A stretch of 64,000 nucleotides of DNA from Nostoc piscinale CENA21 (GCF_001298445.1 NZ_CP012036.1:5611690-5675689); one strand, 5' to 3'. Shown: positions 1-9,990, numbered from the stretch's first letter. Notes: generated by a model not told the origin, from the sequence alone. Numbers and translations are program-made.

Positions 1-1
1 A

Positions 2-346
2 GATGATGCTTTGAGAAATGTTGCCCAAGCAATTTCTCAGACAATTAAACGCCCTGCGGATTTAGTAGCTCGCTATGGTGGCGAAGAATTTGCCATCATT
101 TTACCCAATACCGATGCTGGAGGTGCGATCATAGTTGCCACAGAAATTCAAACTCATATCCGTGCATTGCAATTGCCACATCCCAATTCTGAAGTCCATC
201 AATTCATTACCCTTAGTCTCGGTGTAGCAACTATCATTCCCAATCATCAATCATCTCCGGCAACCTTAATTGCTGCTGCTGATCAAGGACTGTATCAGGC
301 AAAAGCCCAAGGGCGAAATTGCATAGCACAAATTAACTGTGAATAG
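2..346 (+). CDS. GGDEF-domain protein, C-terminal fragment
   Basis: Reading frame open from the window edge to a TAG at 344-346; the true start lies upstream of the window. The translation carries an ARYGGEEF segment (GGEEF at nt 77-91), the active-site loop of diguanylate cyclases, followed by the family's usual C-terminal pattern ending near SLGVAT and ADQGLYQAKAQGRN. By family knowledge it would make cyclic di-GMP from GTP. The catalytic motif is intact. Upstream sensory domains cannot be seen. The neighbour on the other strand converges on it, with only 18 bases between. Confidence 0.88.
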   Translation, partial: DDALRNVAQAISQTIKRPADLVARYGGEEFAIILPNTDAGGAIIVATEIQTHIRALQLPHPNSEVHQFITLSLGVATIIPNHQSSPATLIAAADQGLYQAKAQGRNCIAQINCE

Positions 347-364
347 ACTGATGGCACTTTTTGC

Positions 365-1237
365 TTATTCATCAGTTTTTATAGTCGTAGCTATTTCTAA
401 ATGACGATTTGGAGTCCAATTTTCTACTCGTTGTCTATTTAATTCAACTACACCCAATAAGCGATAAATTGTATCAATAGATTGTGGAGAAATTTGTCCA
501 ACAGCAAACATGAATTTTGTTAAGGCTTCGGTTATGGGATTTTTGTTGATGATTACCTCTGGCTGGTTTTGCTTAATTGTTTGCATAACAGCATTCACTA
601 CTCTTGTTGGGGTAGAAATACCTGCTAATTTGGGTGCAGGTATATGACTATCAGCAGTCATTCCGATTTCAGAAATGTATCCCGGACAAATTGTTGAGAA
701 ATGGATGTTAGTATACGCATATTCCTGACGCATAGCATCAGTCCACATAATTAAACCTGCTTTACTGGCAGAATATATACTGTTATAGGCAACTCCCTTT
801 TTACCAGCTAAAGAAGCAATATTAATAATGTGACCACTATCTCGTTTATTCATATCAGGTAATAATAAACGAGTTAATTCCATAGCAGATAAGAGATTGG
901 TTACTAATATAGATTGAATTTCTTCTGGACAGTAATCTACAAAGGCTCGATGAATTTCTAGGCCAGCATTGTTAATTAAAATATCAACTGGAGCTACACA
1001 TTCCTGAATGTGCTGGACTAGAACTGGCAACTGTGCCAAATTTTGAATATCAAAGGGAATACTAATTCCTCGTCCACCCAAATTTTTAATTTCATCGCAT
1101 ATTGTATCTAGCTTGGATTTTGAACGAGAAATGCAAATTATAGTTGCTTGTTCTCTCGCCAGCGCCTGTGCCAGATATACCCCTAGACCGCGTGAAGCTC
1201 CTGTCAAAAGTATTGTTTTCCCTCTGAGCTTGGTCAT
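365..1237 (-). CDS. HetN-like short-chain dehydrogenase/reductase
   Basis: 290-residue classical SDR: TGASRGLG at residues 12-19 (NAD(P)-binding turn), NNAG at 89-92, and catalytic Ser142, Tyr155 and Lys159 (YSASK). From memory the whole protein resembles HetN of Anabaena, an SDR that suppresses heterocyst formation; the segment after the active site (KAGLIMWTDAMRQE, CPGY) is very close. At the position of HetN's RGSGR pentapeptide this protein has RDSGH (132-136), so a patterning role is doubtful and a ketoreductase role in lipid or polyketide synthesis is at least as likely. It is the last gene of a minus-strand trio with an acyl carrier protein, which favours work on a carrier-bound acyl chain. 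Ends 18 bases from the converging GGDEF gene. Confidence 0.85.
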   Translation of the reverse strand: MTKLRGKTILLTGASRGLGVYLAQALAREQATIICISRSKSKLDTICDEIKNLGGRGISIPFDIQNLAQLPVLVQHIQECVAPVDILINNAGLEIHRAFVDYCPEEIQSILVTNLLSAMELTRLLLPDMNKRDSGHIINIASLAGKKGVAYNSIYSASKAGLIMWTDAMRQEYAYTNIHFSTICPGYISEIGMTADSHIPAPKLAGISTPTRVVNAVMQTIKQNQPEVIINKNPITEALTKFMFAVGQISPQSIDTIYRLLGVVELNRQRVENWTPNRHLEIATTIKTDE

Positions 1238-1368
1238 TTTAATTCACTGGTATTTCCATTCTATAAAATGTCTTAGCTAAGGAGGATGAACCCTGATTTA
1301 AGTTCTATTACTGTGTTAGATTATGGTTTTGTAACCTCACACTAGAGCAAACAATTAAAACCAAACAT

Positions 1369-3261
1369 TTAATAGTTATTTTGCTTTTCTAAAGAAGCAA
1401 AATGTTTGCCCCCTAACTCAATAGCTGATTGTTCACAACCTATTTGCAATCTTGTTAAAAGATACTCTACATCAGGAGCAATAATATTAGTGCCATGATC
1501 TGGTTCTATCAAGCAGGCTAAGTTAATATCTGTGCCGTATTGATTGACCAGATTATAAATACTTAAAAAGTTGAAAACTCCTGATTCATAAGTGCCACAA
1601 GGTACAGAGGGATTATTAACTCCCATAAAATATTCGTGTTCCTGTAACCACGTCATTGCGGGGTATCCGTGAAAATGAATCATCGGCATCCCATGATTAA
1701 TTAAGTTGGGTGCATAAAGAGATGTAGATAGTGCGATCGCCAACATTACATACACATCATAGGAAGGCTTAATATCCCCTTGTTTTGGGTCTACTCCCTG
1801 AGGTAAATCTAGCAATAATCTATCTGTTAAACCAATTCTGAGGATGTCACTCTCAATTTTTAAATTGGTTTTATTCGAGCCAGAACGCGCACTACAAATC
1901 CAGATATCTGGAATCTGTTTAAATCTATATTCTGCGCCTATCTTAGTCTTTAAATATCGTCTACCAATAGTATTTTGACGGACTTCATCACTACTGAATC
2001 CACTAACACAATTTAAGCTTTCCCACTCACTTTCTGATATTTCAATTTCACCTATGTACTGTGGTGGTTCAGCATAAGCGACAAAGCCGTAAGAAACACC
2101 TGTTCTACCATTAACAATTACATTCACAATATCTCGATGAGATTGTCTTTTAATCACTTCACTCAGTTTTGAACCTGGAGGAAAAAGCTTTGTATCGACT
2201 AATTTTGTACTCAAACCGACTAATTTTTGTGCATAAATTGATGACTGTGGATTGTAGCTGCCTAATTTAAATTTACTTAAAGGCAATGGTAATATCGGCA
2301 CATAAACTTTAGGAATCAGTGATTTTAAGACGAATTGATCAAATTCATCCATTGAAAATATCGAATCAGATAGATTCATATTTAAAATGGAAAATTGTGA
2401 TTGAGAAATTCCAATTACAATTTCTGAAAAAGTTCTCACAAGAGTATTTAATCCCATCTTAATTTTCTCTTGATAAGGAGTTTGGAAATTCACAAACTCT
2501 TTATCTATATCGGTGAGAACAATTACCTGAGTATTTGTTGGGTCTTCGATAAATTTAGCAGCACAATCTTCTGCCCAACCAATCAAACTGCCAATTCTTG
2601 TAACTGAAATTTTTCGACCTTTCAAAATAAACTGTGAATACAACTGATACAGCTTTTCGGCTACGAAAGTTTCCGCACGACTTCTGATTGAAGCTGGTCT
2701 ATCAACATCAATAACAGCATTAATACCAGTTTTTACTACTCTAGTTTTAATGCTTTTTTTGATATTAGTAAATGGTATATTAATTTCATAGTAAAACTCT
2801 CTCGTAGCTTGTTCCCAAGGTATAATATTCACCCCATATTCTTGTAAATTCTGTTCTAATTTAGCTCGAAATTTGGTAATTTCTACATTTTTATATTTTC
2901 TGGGCAAAGGTCTAAAAGTGATACTTAGCTTTTGCGCCATGAGCCTAGGCTCAATAACTGGTTCCTGACAATCTAAACTTAGTTTATCGCCAATTCCTCC
3001 GATTAAACGCCCAATAGTTTGTAAGCTTAAACCTTGTGGTAATTCTATTGTAGAAGTGATGGAGCTATTGCATTGACTCGAAGAGCTTTGTCTTGAAACA
3101 TCGCGCAAAAATTCTAAAATTTCTGGTTTATGAGCAGTTAGCTCTGCTTGAATCTCTGGTGTTAATACTCCTTTAGGAGAACGAATATTTAATTTTTCAT
3201 TTTCAACCCAAATTTTTACACCTTTCTGATTAAGAATCGCTAAAATTTCGGATGTGTTCAT
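1369..3261 (-). CDS. Protein with N-terminal TubC-type docking domain and unrecognised body
   Basis: 630 residues from the ATG at 3259-3261. The frame stays open to 3435, but this internal start has a GGAA Shine-Dalgarno-like stretch upstream and begins exactly at the recognisable domain. Residues 1-55 (MNTSEILAILNQKGVKIWVE, then SPKGVLTPE and KPEILEFL) match the TubC N-terminal docking domain, which sits at the front of NRPS/PKS subunits and governs partner recognition. The remaining 575 residues match no family I know: no adenylation, condensation, ketosynthase or thioesterase motifs. They are soluble and mixed alpha/beta, with a His-rich MIHFHGYPAM stretch late in the chain. It lies between an ACP gene and an SDR gene on the same strand, so it probably acts on or delivers a carrier-bound substrate. 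Function unknown. Confidence 0.7.
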   Translation of the reverse strand: MNTSEILAILNQKGVKIWVENEKLNIRSPKGVLTPEIQAELTAHKPEILEFLRDVSRQSSSSQCNSSITSTIELPQGLSLQTIGRLIGGIGDKLSLDCQEPVIEPRLMAQKLSITFRPLPRKYKNVEITKFRAKLEQNLQEYGVNIIPWEQATREFYYEINIPFTNIKKSIKTRVVKTGINAVIDVDRPASIRSRAETFVAEKLYQLYSQFILKGRKISVTRIGSLIGWAEDCAAKFIEDPTNTQVIVLTDIDKEFVNFQTPYQEKIKMGLNTLVRTFSEIVIGISQSQFSILNMNLSDSIFSMDEFDQFVLKSLIPKVYVPILPLPLSKFKLGSYNPQSSIYAQKLVGLSTKLVDTKLFPPGSKLSEVIKRQSHRDIVNVIVNGRTGVSYGFVAYAEPPQYIGEIEISESEWESLNCVSGFSSDEVRQNTIGRRYLKTKIGAEYRFKQIPDIWICSARSGSNKTNLKIESDILRIGLTDRLLLDLPQGVDPKQGDIKPSYDVYVMLAIALSTSLYAPNLINHGMPMIHFHGYPAMTWLQEHEYFMGVNNPSVPCGTYESGVFNFLSIYNLVNQYGTDINLACLIEPDHGTNIIAPDVEYLLTRLQIGCEQSAIELGGKHFASLEKQNNY

Positions 3262-3497
3262 AGTTATTTCCAATTTTTTAAACTCAGTATTATTTTCGGG
3301 CTTTACTGATTTATGGGATGAATTTTGTTTCGCACCCAGGCAAGGCAGTGTGTTACCCAGGTTCCCCAACTTTTTTCTTAAAAGGGTTTCCACCGGATAA
3401 AGTACCAACTGCCTCACAAAGACGCGAAAAATCAATCTTTAACTTTGGTTAAATATTTTCTTTCATCCCGCATTTATGAAACGTATATGTGCAGTAT

Positions 3498-3791
3498 CTA
3501 AATCTCAAATATTTCTGACTCGGAAGCTTGAGCTTCTTCGGCTAAACGCTGTGAAAGCAATTCAATTGTAGGATAATGCCATAATAGTAAAGGAGAAAGT
3601 TGAAATCCAAAAAACTCACCTCCTTTAGCTACGAGAAACATACCTTGTGCTGAATCTAAACCGTAGCTATCAAGAGGTGCTTGAATGTCTATCTCTGCTA
3701 CTTCAATTCCCAGTAATTCAGCTAGATGAGATGTTAACCAAGTTTGAATTTTTTCAACAGTGAAAGTTTGAATTGCATTCGATGAATTCAT
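3498..3791 (-). CDS. Acyl carrier protein, PKS type
   Basis: 97-residue carrier protein. The phosphopantetheine attachment serine is Ser47 in DSYGLDSAQG, and the end of the domain has the usual LLLWHYPTIELLSQRLAEE helix found in type I PKS carrier domains. It is free-standing rather than part of a megasynthase. First gene of the minus-strand trio ACP, docking-domain protein, SDR; about 240 bases separate it from the next start. Its likely role is to hold the growing or finished acyl chain as a thioester for the other two proteins. A phosphopantetheinyl transferase must act in trans; none is in the window. Confidence 0.88.
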   Translation of the reverse strand: MNSSNAIQTFTVEKIQTWLTSHLAELLGIEVAEIDIQAPLDSYGLDSAQGMFLVAKGGEFFGFQLSPLLLWHYPTIELLSQRLAEEAQASESEIFEI

Positions 3792-4564
3792 ATACTGACC
3801 TTGATTTTTTTGATTTTGCTTTGTGCTTGGTGTTGTAAGAATTCAGAATACACAGAATTGACCAGAGTGTGATAACCAACACACAGATGATCACAAAATC
3901 TCTATCTGGCAGATTTCAATAATAAAGTATTCTGCTTCTGGATAAAGGTAGAATTATAGCCCTAATTTATTAATACTAAGGTAGATTTAATTGATGACTA
4001 TTATTGCCAATCTCTGCGATTAATTTAACATATAATAATCATACTTTTAATTTAAATTTGTGTTCTATGATATTTTTTAAGAGTATTTTCTCCAATTTAG
4101 TTCGGGTTAAAATTAATTGATTAAATCTAAAAAGAATGACAAGTAGCCTATTTTTCAAAAAAGTTTATATTTAACAGGACTTACGCAACTTATACCAATT
4201 CACAATTCGCAATTCGCAATGACGCGACGCTCGTTCCTCGCTAACGCTTCGCTATCGCAGGCTCGCTACCGCTACGCTAACGCAATTAAAAAACTTAGAT
4301 ACAGCAAAGCTTTTAGGGTTTACATCTGTATCAAATTTTTCGTGAAATGGTATTAGTATTAGTTGCGTTCAGAAATAATATTCCTACTCCCCACTCCCTA
4401 CTCCCAGCCCAAATACTATCTTTGATTGCAACTTGGTATAACATAAAGAGCGGGTAGGGCTGTGCCTGAACCCGCTACAATTAAAATCAAACCAAGCACA
4501 TAAGAATACTTGGGAGTTTCAGTTGCTGAATTAAATAATTAGAAAGCAAGTTATGCTTGATTTG
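3792..4564. other. 773-base intergenic region with repeats
   Basis: No convincing gene. It holds the upstream region of the ACP trio, then repeat DNA: a stretch of short degenerate GCTA/CGCT units at about 4218-4282, an inverted pair TTATACCAA (near 4191) and TTGGTATAA (near 4431) enclosing about 240 bases, CCCTACTCCC-type units near 4385-4406, and a hairpin with arms AGCGGGT/ACCCGCT near 4448-4476. All are repeat types common in Nostoc spacers. Confidence 0.6.
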
Positions 4565-7552
4565 TTAATTAGAAGCTGCGCTTTCGGCGACATTATCAAT
4601 GAGTTGCTCTAGAGTACGGAGTAATTCTTGCTCGTTGTAAGGTTTAGAAAAATAGGCTCTAGCTCCTAGCTGCATTGCCATACGGCGATGTTTATCGCTG
4701 CTACGGGAAGTCAGCATAGCAACGGGGATATTTTTCAAATCACCATTGTTTTTGACTTTGCCTAAAAATCCATACCCGTCAAGACGAGGCATTTCAATAT
4801 CACAAATGACGGCGGCAATTTGTAAGCCTGTTTCGAGTTTTTCTAAAGCGTCTTGACCGTCTTTTGCTTGTTCTACTTGATAGCCGCCTTTTTCTAAGGT
4901 AAGTGCTAAGAAACGGCGGACGTTAATGGAGTCATCGATGATTAAAATTTTACCTTTGGGCTTGGGAGGTAAGGCCGCAAGTTTTTCACTGTCAACGAAC
5001 AGAAAGGGTGTTTTTAATCTAACGGAGGGTAATTGATTGTTTTTGGGTGTATTTTGATTGGTAGCAATCCAATAGAGTAATTCGTTAGCATTAACTAAGG
5101 CAACCACTCGACCATCACCAAGAATTGTGCAGTTACTAAAGCCTTCTGGTAAAGGTATATTACCTTCAACTTGCCGGATGGCTACTTCTTGTTCGCCCCA
5201 ACAACGGTCTACTTGAATGGCGACAGTTTGATTGTTACCTTTCACAATTAAGACACTGCTGGCGTTAATGGCGGCGGGAGTTTCCAGTTCGGGACTGTCG
5301 TAGCGGGGACAGTTAAATTGCAGATATTGTCCCAGGCGAATCAATGGCAGCATTGTACCTTGCCAGTTGAGGACTTCGCTACCTCCCATTGAGATGATGC
5401 GATCGCTTTGGAGTAAAAATACTTCTGATATGACATCAGTGGGAAATGCCAGCAATATTTTACTGGTTTCGATTAACAGCACTCTCGCTACAGATAAGGT
5501 AAAGGGTACTGATAAGGTGAAAGTCGTACCAACGCCGGGTTCCGTGTCAACTGTGATATCGCCGCGTACCAGTTTTAAATTGTTGCGTACCACATCCATA
5601 CCCACACCACGACCAGATAAGGCGGTGACTGTTTCGGAGGTACTAAACCCCGGTTCAAAGATTAGCGATAGTAGTTCATCATCACTAGCACTTTCTAATA
5701 GTGAACTATCTAAACCCATTGCTAAGGCGCGAGAACGAATTTTTTCTAAAGAAATTCCTCTGCCATCATCGCGCATACTAATAATAGTCCGATTGCTGCG
5801 ATGAGTGGCGTGAATTTCGATTAATCCTTGTTCTGATTTACCTAAGTTGCGGCGAGTGGCTGGTTCTTCAATGCCATGATCAAAAGCATTTCTTAATAAG
5901 TGCATTAAAGGGTCATTTAATGCTTCTAAAATGCTACGTTCAATTAACGTATTGCCGCCTTCAATTTTTAGCTGGACATTTTTTCCATACTCTACATTTA
6001 AGTCGCGGATGGCTCTCGGAAAACGCTCGACTAATTCAGAAATCGGCCGCATCCGCACTTGATTGAGTTTGGTTTGTAATTGCTTGGATGTTTTGTTTAA
6101 TTTGCGAGCGATTTGGTCAGCATCATCGACACTTAATTGAATATCGGTGGAGACTTCTTGCACCTGGACAATTGTTTCGGCTATATCTTGCGATCGCAAA
6201 TGAATTTCTTCGAGAGAGTGATGAGTGGTGGATAAGTGCTGAGTTGGGGAAGAAACACTTTCATTTTCTGAATTTTCAGTTAATATGATGCCGTTATTTT
6301 GCCGGATACTAGCTGATAGTACACGGTTATATGCCATACGTAATTCTTGATTTTCTCTATCCAGATTCTGCACTTTCTGTCCGAGATTGCGTGAGAGTTT
6401 ACGTAACTTTTCTAGTTGCGAATGCAGTCCGTTTCTCTGCACAATTAGTTCACTAAATAAATCATTAATTTGTTCTAATTGTTTACTAGGAACTCTGACT
6501 GTATTTTCGGAATGTTCGCGGTCTTTACTAGGCGTAATTGGTTCAGTTTTATGTTCAGCAATAATATTGTTAATTTCCGGCAGATTCACAGAATGAATAT
6601 CTGCCTCTACAGGCATAAAATTACTTGCAGTTATTTCTGTTTCTTGGTGAATTACAGGTGTTTCGACTAATTCTATTTCTGGGTAAACGCCGTTATCTGT
6701 AGCCAAGAATTGAGCGATTGCATCTGCGGTTGACAGTGGCGCAATTTGATTATAATTTGTGGAAGTAGTTGGTATTTCACTCAACTCAATAACTCTAGGT
6801 AAACTATCGAGTTGATTGGTTAAAACTAAAGCTTGCGATCGCCGCCATGTTTGCAATGCTATCTGAGCAATGTCTGAGATGCGTTCTGGTGCGGCAGATT
6901 CGATAGTTTGTTTAATAGAATCACACAGTTGGCTAAAGGCAGACAATTGCAGCATTTCTCCCAAACCGCCTAATTCCGCCGCCATAATAGCCACTTCTTC
7001 TTGTAAACAAGGTTGTTGACTATCAGCCAAAACAGATTCTAAACGTTGCAAACAACCTTCTACTTCTGTTTCAAATAACAAAGGAATAATACTTTGCCCA
7101 TCTTCTGGAGACAATATTGTTGTCGCATCTTCGGGAGTAGGATCACCCAAACGTTGATAAAGTTCGTCAAAAACTGGATAACAAAAACTCGTTAACCATT
7201 CTTCTTCTATAACACTTTGGGTTGATAGCAAATCCACAATTTGCCGCATCCAATCAATTGCCGAAAGCAATAAACTTTGCAATTGTTGGTCAATTTCTAA
7301 CGAACTTTTACGGGTTTTTAAAACTTTAAAAGCATCTTCTAAACGGTGTGCTAAATCACTTAACACCCGAAATCCCATCATTGCTGCACCACCTTTAATA
7401 GAGTGGGCAGCGCGGAGTGCGCCATTAATTTTTTCTAAATCTATGCGATGGCTGGTATCAATTTCCAGCAAGACTCCCTCTAAGGTATTGAGGTAATCTG
7501 TCGCTTCTTCCAGAAATTGCATCTGGATTTCTAATTCTTTATCTTGTGACAT
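4565..7552 (-). CDS. hmpE: CheA-type hybrid histidine kinase of the hmp/pil chemotaxis operon
   Basis: 995 residues. N-terminal Hpt domain with phosphoacceptor His50 (AAHSIKGGAA), long variable linker, dimerisation and HATPase domain (NAFDHGIEEP, DDGRGIS, GRGVGMDVV), CheW-like coupling domain, and a C-terminal receiver (LIIDDS, CDIEMPRLDG, SKPY) that makes it a CheA-CheY hybrid like PilL. Last gene of the five-gene operon; about 80 bases of TCATTGGTCATT-type repeat lie between it and the MCP gene. In Nostoc punctiforme the equivalent hmp locus controls hormogonium development and gliding through type IV pili; in Synechocystis the pilGHIJL set controls pilus motility. All kinase motifs are present, so it looks functional. 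Confidence 0.92.
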   Translation of the reverse strand: MSQDKELEIQMQFLEEATDYLNTLEGVLLEIDTSHRIDLEKINGALRAAHSIKGGAAMMGFRVLSDLAHRLEDAFKVLKTRKSSLEIDQQLQSLLLSAIDWMRQIVDLLSTQSVIEEEWLTSFCYPVFDELYQRLGDPTPEDATTILSPEDGQSIIPLLFETEVEGCLQRLESVLADSQQPCLQEEVAIMAAELGGLGEMLQLSAFSQLCDSIKQTIESAAPERISDIAQIALQTWRRSQALVLTNQLDSLPRVIELSEIPTTSTNYNQIAPLSTADAIAQFLATDNGVYPEIELVETPVIHQETEITASNFMPVEADIHSVNLPEINNIIAEHKTEPITPSKDREHSENTVRVPSKQLEQINDLFSELIVQRNGLHSQLEKLRKLSRNLGQKVQNLDRENQELRMAYNRVLSASIRQNNGIILTENSENESVSSPTQHLSTTHHSLEEIHLRSQDIAETIVQVQEVSTDIQLSVDDADQIARKLNKTSKQLQTKLNQVRMRPISELVERFPRAIRDLNVEYGKNVQLKIEGGNTLIERSILEALNDPLMHLLRNAFDHGIEEPATRRNLGKSEQGLIEIHATHRSNRTIISMRDDGRGISLEKIRSRALAMGLDSSLLESASDDELLSLIFEPGFSTSETVTALSGRGVGMDVVRNNLKLVRGDITVDTEPGVGTTFTLSVPFTLSVARVLLIETSKILLAFPTDVISEVFLLQSDRIISMGGSEVLNWQGTMLPLIRLGQYLQFNCPRYDSPELETPAAINASSVLIVKGNNQTVAIQVDRCWGEQEVAIRQVEGNIPLPEGFSNCTILGDGRVVALVNANELLYWIATNQNTPKNNQLPSVRLKTPFLFVDSEKLAALPPKPKGKILIIDDSINVRRFLALTLEKGGYQVEQAKDGQDALEKLETGLQIAAVICDIEMPRLDGYGFLGKVKNNGDLKNIPVAMLTSRSSDKHRRMAMQLGARAYFSKPYNEQELLRTLEQLIDNVAESAASN

Positions 7553-7560
7553 TGTTTTTA

Positions 7561-7626
7561 ATGATTAGTCATTGGTCATTAGTTATTGGTCATTTGTCAT
7601 TAGTCAAAAAAAGACAAATGACAAGT
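7561..7626. repeat. TCATTGGTCATT-type short tandem repeat
   Basis: Imperfect repeats of the unit GTCATTGGTCATT fill the spacer between hmpD and hmpE. Related arrays occur near 46721-46855 and, inverted, near 60083-60120, always between genes of one operon or next to a start codon. This is one of several short-repeat families in the window. Confidence 0.75.
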
Positions 7627-7633
7627 GATAAAA

Positions 7634-9895
7634 TCAATTCACTTTAAAAGTTTCAACAGTCTCTTGCAACTTATGAGAAATTTCAACAGTTTGTTTAAGA
7701 GATTGGCAAACAGAGCTAGAAGAATCTCTGGTACGCTGAGAAATCGCCGCGATTTCTTTCATTAACAAACTCACAGTTTGCGATGTTTGCACTTGAGATG
7801 CGGTTGCAGAAGAAATAGACTGTACTAAAGAATCAATTTGACGAGAAACATCAAAAATCTGGCCGAGATTTTGTTTGGCTTCTTCCACTACCCGCGCACC
7901 TTCACCAACTTGGGTAGTACCAATTTCCATCGCCTGCACAACGGCGCTGGTTTCCCGTTGAATGTTCTCGACAATTTGTTCAATTTCTTGGGTGGCTGCG
8001 GCGCTACGGGCTGCTAACTCACCTACTTCTTCGGCTACCACAGCAAAACCTTGTCCTTCTTCACCAGCACGGGCGGCTTCGATACCTGCGTTAATGGCGA
8101 GTAAGTTAGTTTGCATCGCAATTTGATTAATTAAGGAAACGACACGAGAAATTTGTTGGGAAGACTCGCCTAAACGTTTGACTTTCTGGGCGGTTTCGCC
8201 GACAGTTTCCCGCAATGAAAGAATGTTCTGCACTGTTAAATACATCGCCTCTTCACTTTTAGAAGCATTTTGGGCGGCGTTATTCGCCACGGTAGCAGCT
8301 TGTTCCGCACTATTAGCCACTGCTTGCATAGAATGAGTCATATTATCCACAGCATCTAAGGCGCGGTTAATTTCCTCGGCTTGTACCAGGGCTTCGTCTG
8401 CAAGTTTTTGAATAGCTGTTTCGTTGGAACCAATAGCAGTGTTGACTTGGGTGGCTGCTTGTTTAACTTGGGTAACGATATCCCGCAAACTCTCGACAAT
8501 AGAGTTGAAAAAGTCGGCGACAGTGCCAATTTCACCATCTGTAACATCTGCGCGGACTGTTAAGTCACCTCTAGCTGCACCTTCTATATCGTTGAGTAGT
8601 TCTAAGAGTTGCAGTTGTAAGGCTTCTTGTGTGGGGCGTTCTTCTGGGGAAGTGGCTTGAATTATTGTCTTAGTGTGGTCAATTTCGGCTTGTTCGTTGA
8701 CTAATACCTGCAATTTGGCAGCCATGTGATCAATATTGGCACTTAATACGCCTAACTCGTCTTCTCTTTCGGAGGCGAGGCGGATGTTGAGTTCACCTTG
8801 TCCGAGTTTGGCGACGGCGGCGGTGGCATTGATGATTGGCTGTGTGGTACGTTTGGCTAACCAAGCTGCGATCGCTGCTACAATTATTCCAATCAAGGCT
8901 GTGCCAATCATTACAATCCACAACAATTGTTGTTGTGTACCGTATAAAATTGCCGCATCATTGGTGAGTAATATTTGCCAATTTAAATCTGATACACCTG
9001 CAATTTTGGGTGCTGGAACGTAACTAATTAATTGCCGTTTACGCTGGCTTTGGGGAACGGTTGTGAGTGTAGCAATATTATTGGTGGCGAGAATTTTGGC
9101 TAAACCAGGATACTCGGCTTTTGCTTCTTTGCCTAATAATTCTGGGCGTGAACTTAAGAAAACTTTGCCAGAATTATTGACTAAAGCATATTGATAACCA
9201 TTAACAGCATAATTTTTGATAGTTTCGGCTAAAGCTTTGGTTGGTAGACTGGTTCTGACTACGCCTAAAGTTTTACCTGTGATGCTATTTTTAATTGGGG
9301 CAGCAAGATAAATATCAGCAGACTTTTCTGGCTGCATAATGACGGCCGCATCTTTTAGCAGTGTCGCTTGAAAATAACTATTGTCTTTTTGGTTATCTAT
9401 CGATTCACCCGAAGATTGAACAATGACATTTCCCTCGGTATCGAAGACCGCAATACTATTATAATTCTGATAATTTGTGAGAATTTTATCGAGTAGTGCT
9501 TGCTTTTCTTGATTATTAGTATTGCTAGTGAGGTTGCCCTTGGCAAATAAAGGTGAGTTAGCCAGTATTTGAATATCTCCATATCGGTCGGACATAAAGC
9601 GGTTAATTTTTTCAGTTAAATCAACAGCTTCAGTCGTTTGAGATTGGGTAATTTGCTTGGTTAAGGATTTACTAGTTAAATGGTAGGCGATCGCACCAAT
9701 GAATAAAGCTGGTATAGTACTGATGGCGATCGCTAACATTGTTGCTTTTGTTTCTAAACTCAGCCTTTTTAAATGTCCACCTAAATTTGGCTGTGTTTCT
9801 CCATCAGCATTCGCTATCTGAGAACTAGTCTTCCAAGGTATCTTATTCTCAGAAACCTTGGTCGATGCAATTAACGAAGCACGATTTTTTTCCAT
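7634..9895 (-). CDS. hmpD: Methyl-accepting chemotaxis protein of the hmp/pil operon
   Basis: About 753 residues from the ATG at 9893-9895, chosen because a weak AAGAG lies five bases upstream; the frame stays open to an ATG at 9958 that has no visible ribosome site. Two membrane segments (near ORF residues 73-95 and 345-368) flank a periplasmic sensing region. A HAMP domain, a second HAMP-like segment and the conserved signalling hairpin follow (tip INQIAMQTNLLAINAGIEAA). PilJ-type. It should pass signals through CheW to the CheA hybrid encoded just downstream. The ligand cannot be read from sequence. Confidence 0.9.
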   Translation of the reverse strand: MEKNRASLIASTKVSENKIPWKTSSQIANADGETQPNLGGHLKRLSLETKATMLAIAISTIPALFIGAIAYHLTSKSLTKQITQSQTTEAVDLTEKINRFMSDRYGDIQILANSPLFAKGNLTSNTNNQEKQALLDKILTNYQNYNSIAVFDTEGNVIVQSSGESIDNQKDNSYFQATLLKDAAVIMQPEKSADIYLAAPIKNSITGKTLGVVRTSLPTKALAETIKNYAVNGYQYALVNNSGKVFLSSRPELLGKEAKAEYPGLAKILATNNIATLTTVPQSQRKRQLISYVPAPKIAGVSDLNWQILLTNDAAILYGTQQQLLWIVMIGTALIGIIVAAIAAWLAKRTTQPIINATAAVAKLGQGELNIRLASEREDELGVLSANIDHMAAKLQVLVNEQAEIDHTKTIIQATSPEERPTQEALQLQLLELLNDIEGAARGDLTVRADVTDGEIGTVADFFNSIVESLRDIVTQVKQAATQVNTAIGSNETAIQKLADEALVQAEEINRALDAVDNMTHSMQAVANSAEQAATVANNAAQNASKSEEAMYLTVQNILSLRETVGETAQKVKRLGESSQQISRVVSLINQIAMQTNLLAINAGIEAARAGEEGQGFAVVAEEVGELAARSAAATQEIEQIVENIQRETSAVVQAMEIGTTQVGEGARVVEEAKQNLGQIFDVSRQIDSLVQSISSATASQVQTSQTVSLLMKEIAAISQRTRDSSSSVCQSLKQTVEISHKLQETVETFKVN

Positions 9896-9990
9896 CACCA
9901 CTCTTAGCCGTGTCAGTCTTATTAAACATGCTGAACTTCTCCTGCATAGGTACATCAAAAAATATTTAAAGTTATCTAATAATAGATAAC

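Noticed and set aside
3262..3435. N-terminal extension of the docking-domain protein
   Set aside because: The extension is not family-like, and the internal ATG has a ribosome-site-like GGAA and starts exactly at the TubC-type domain.
5367..5804. Open frame antisense to CheA
   Set aside because: Its composition follows from the coding strand; hmpE is an unambiguous gene.
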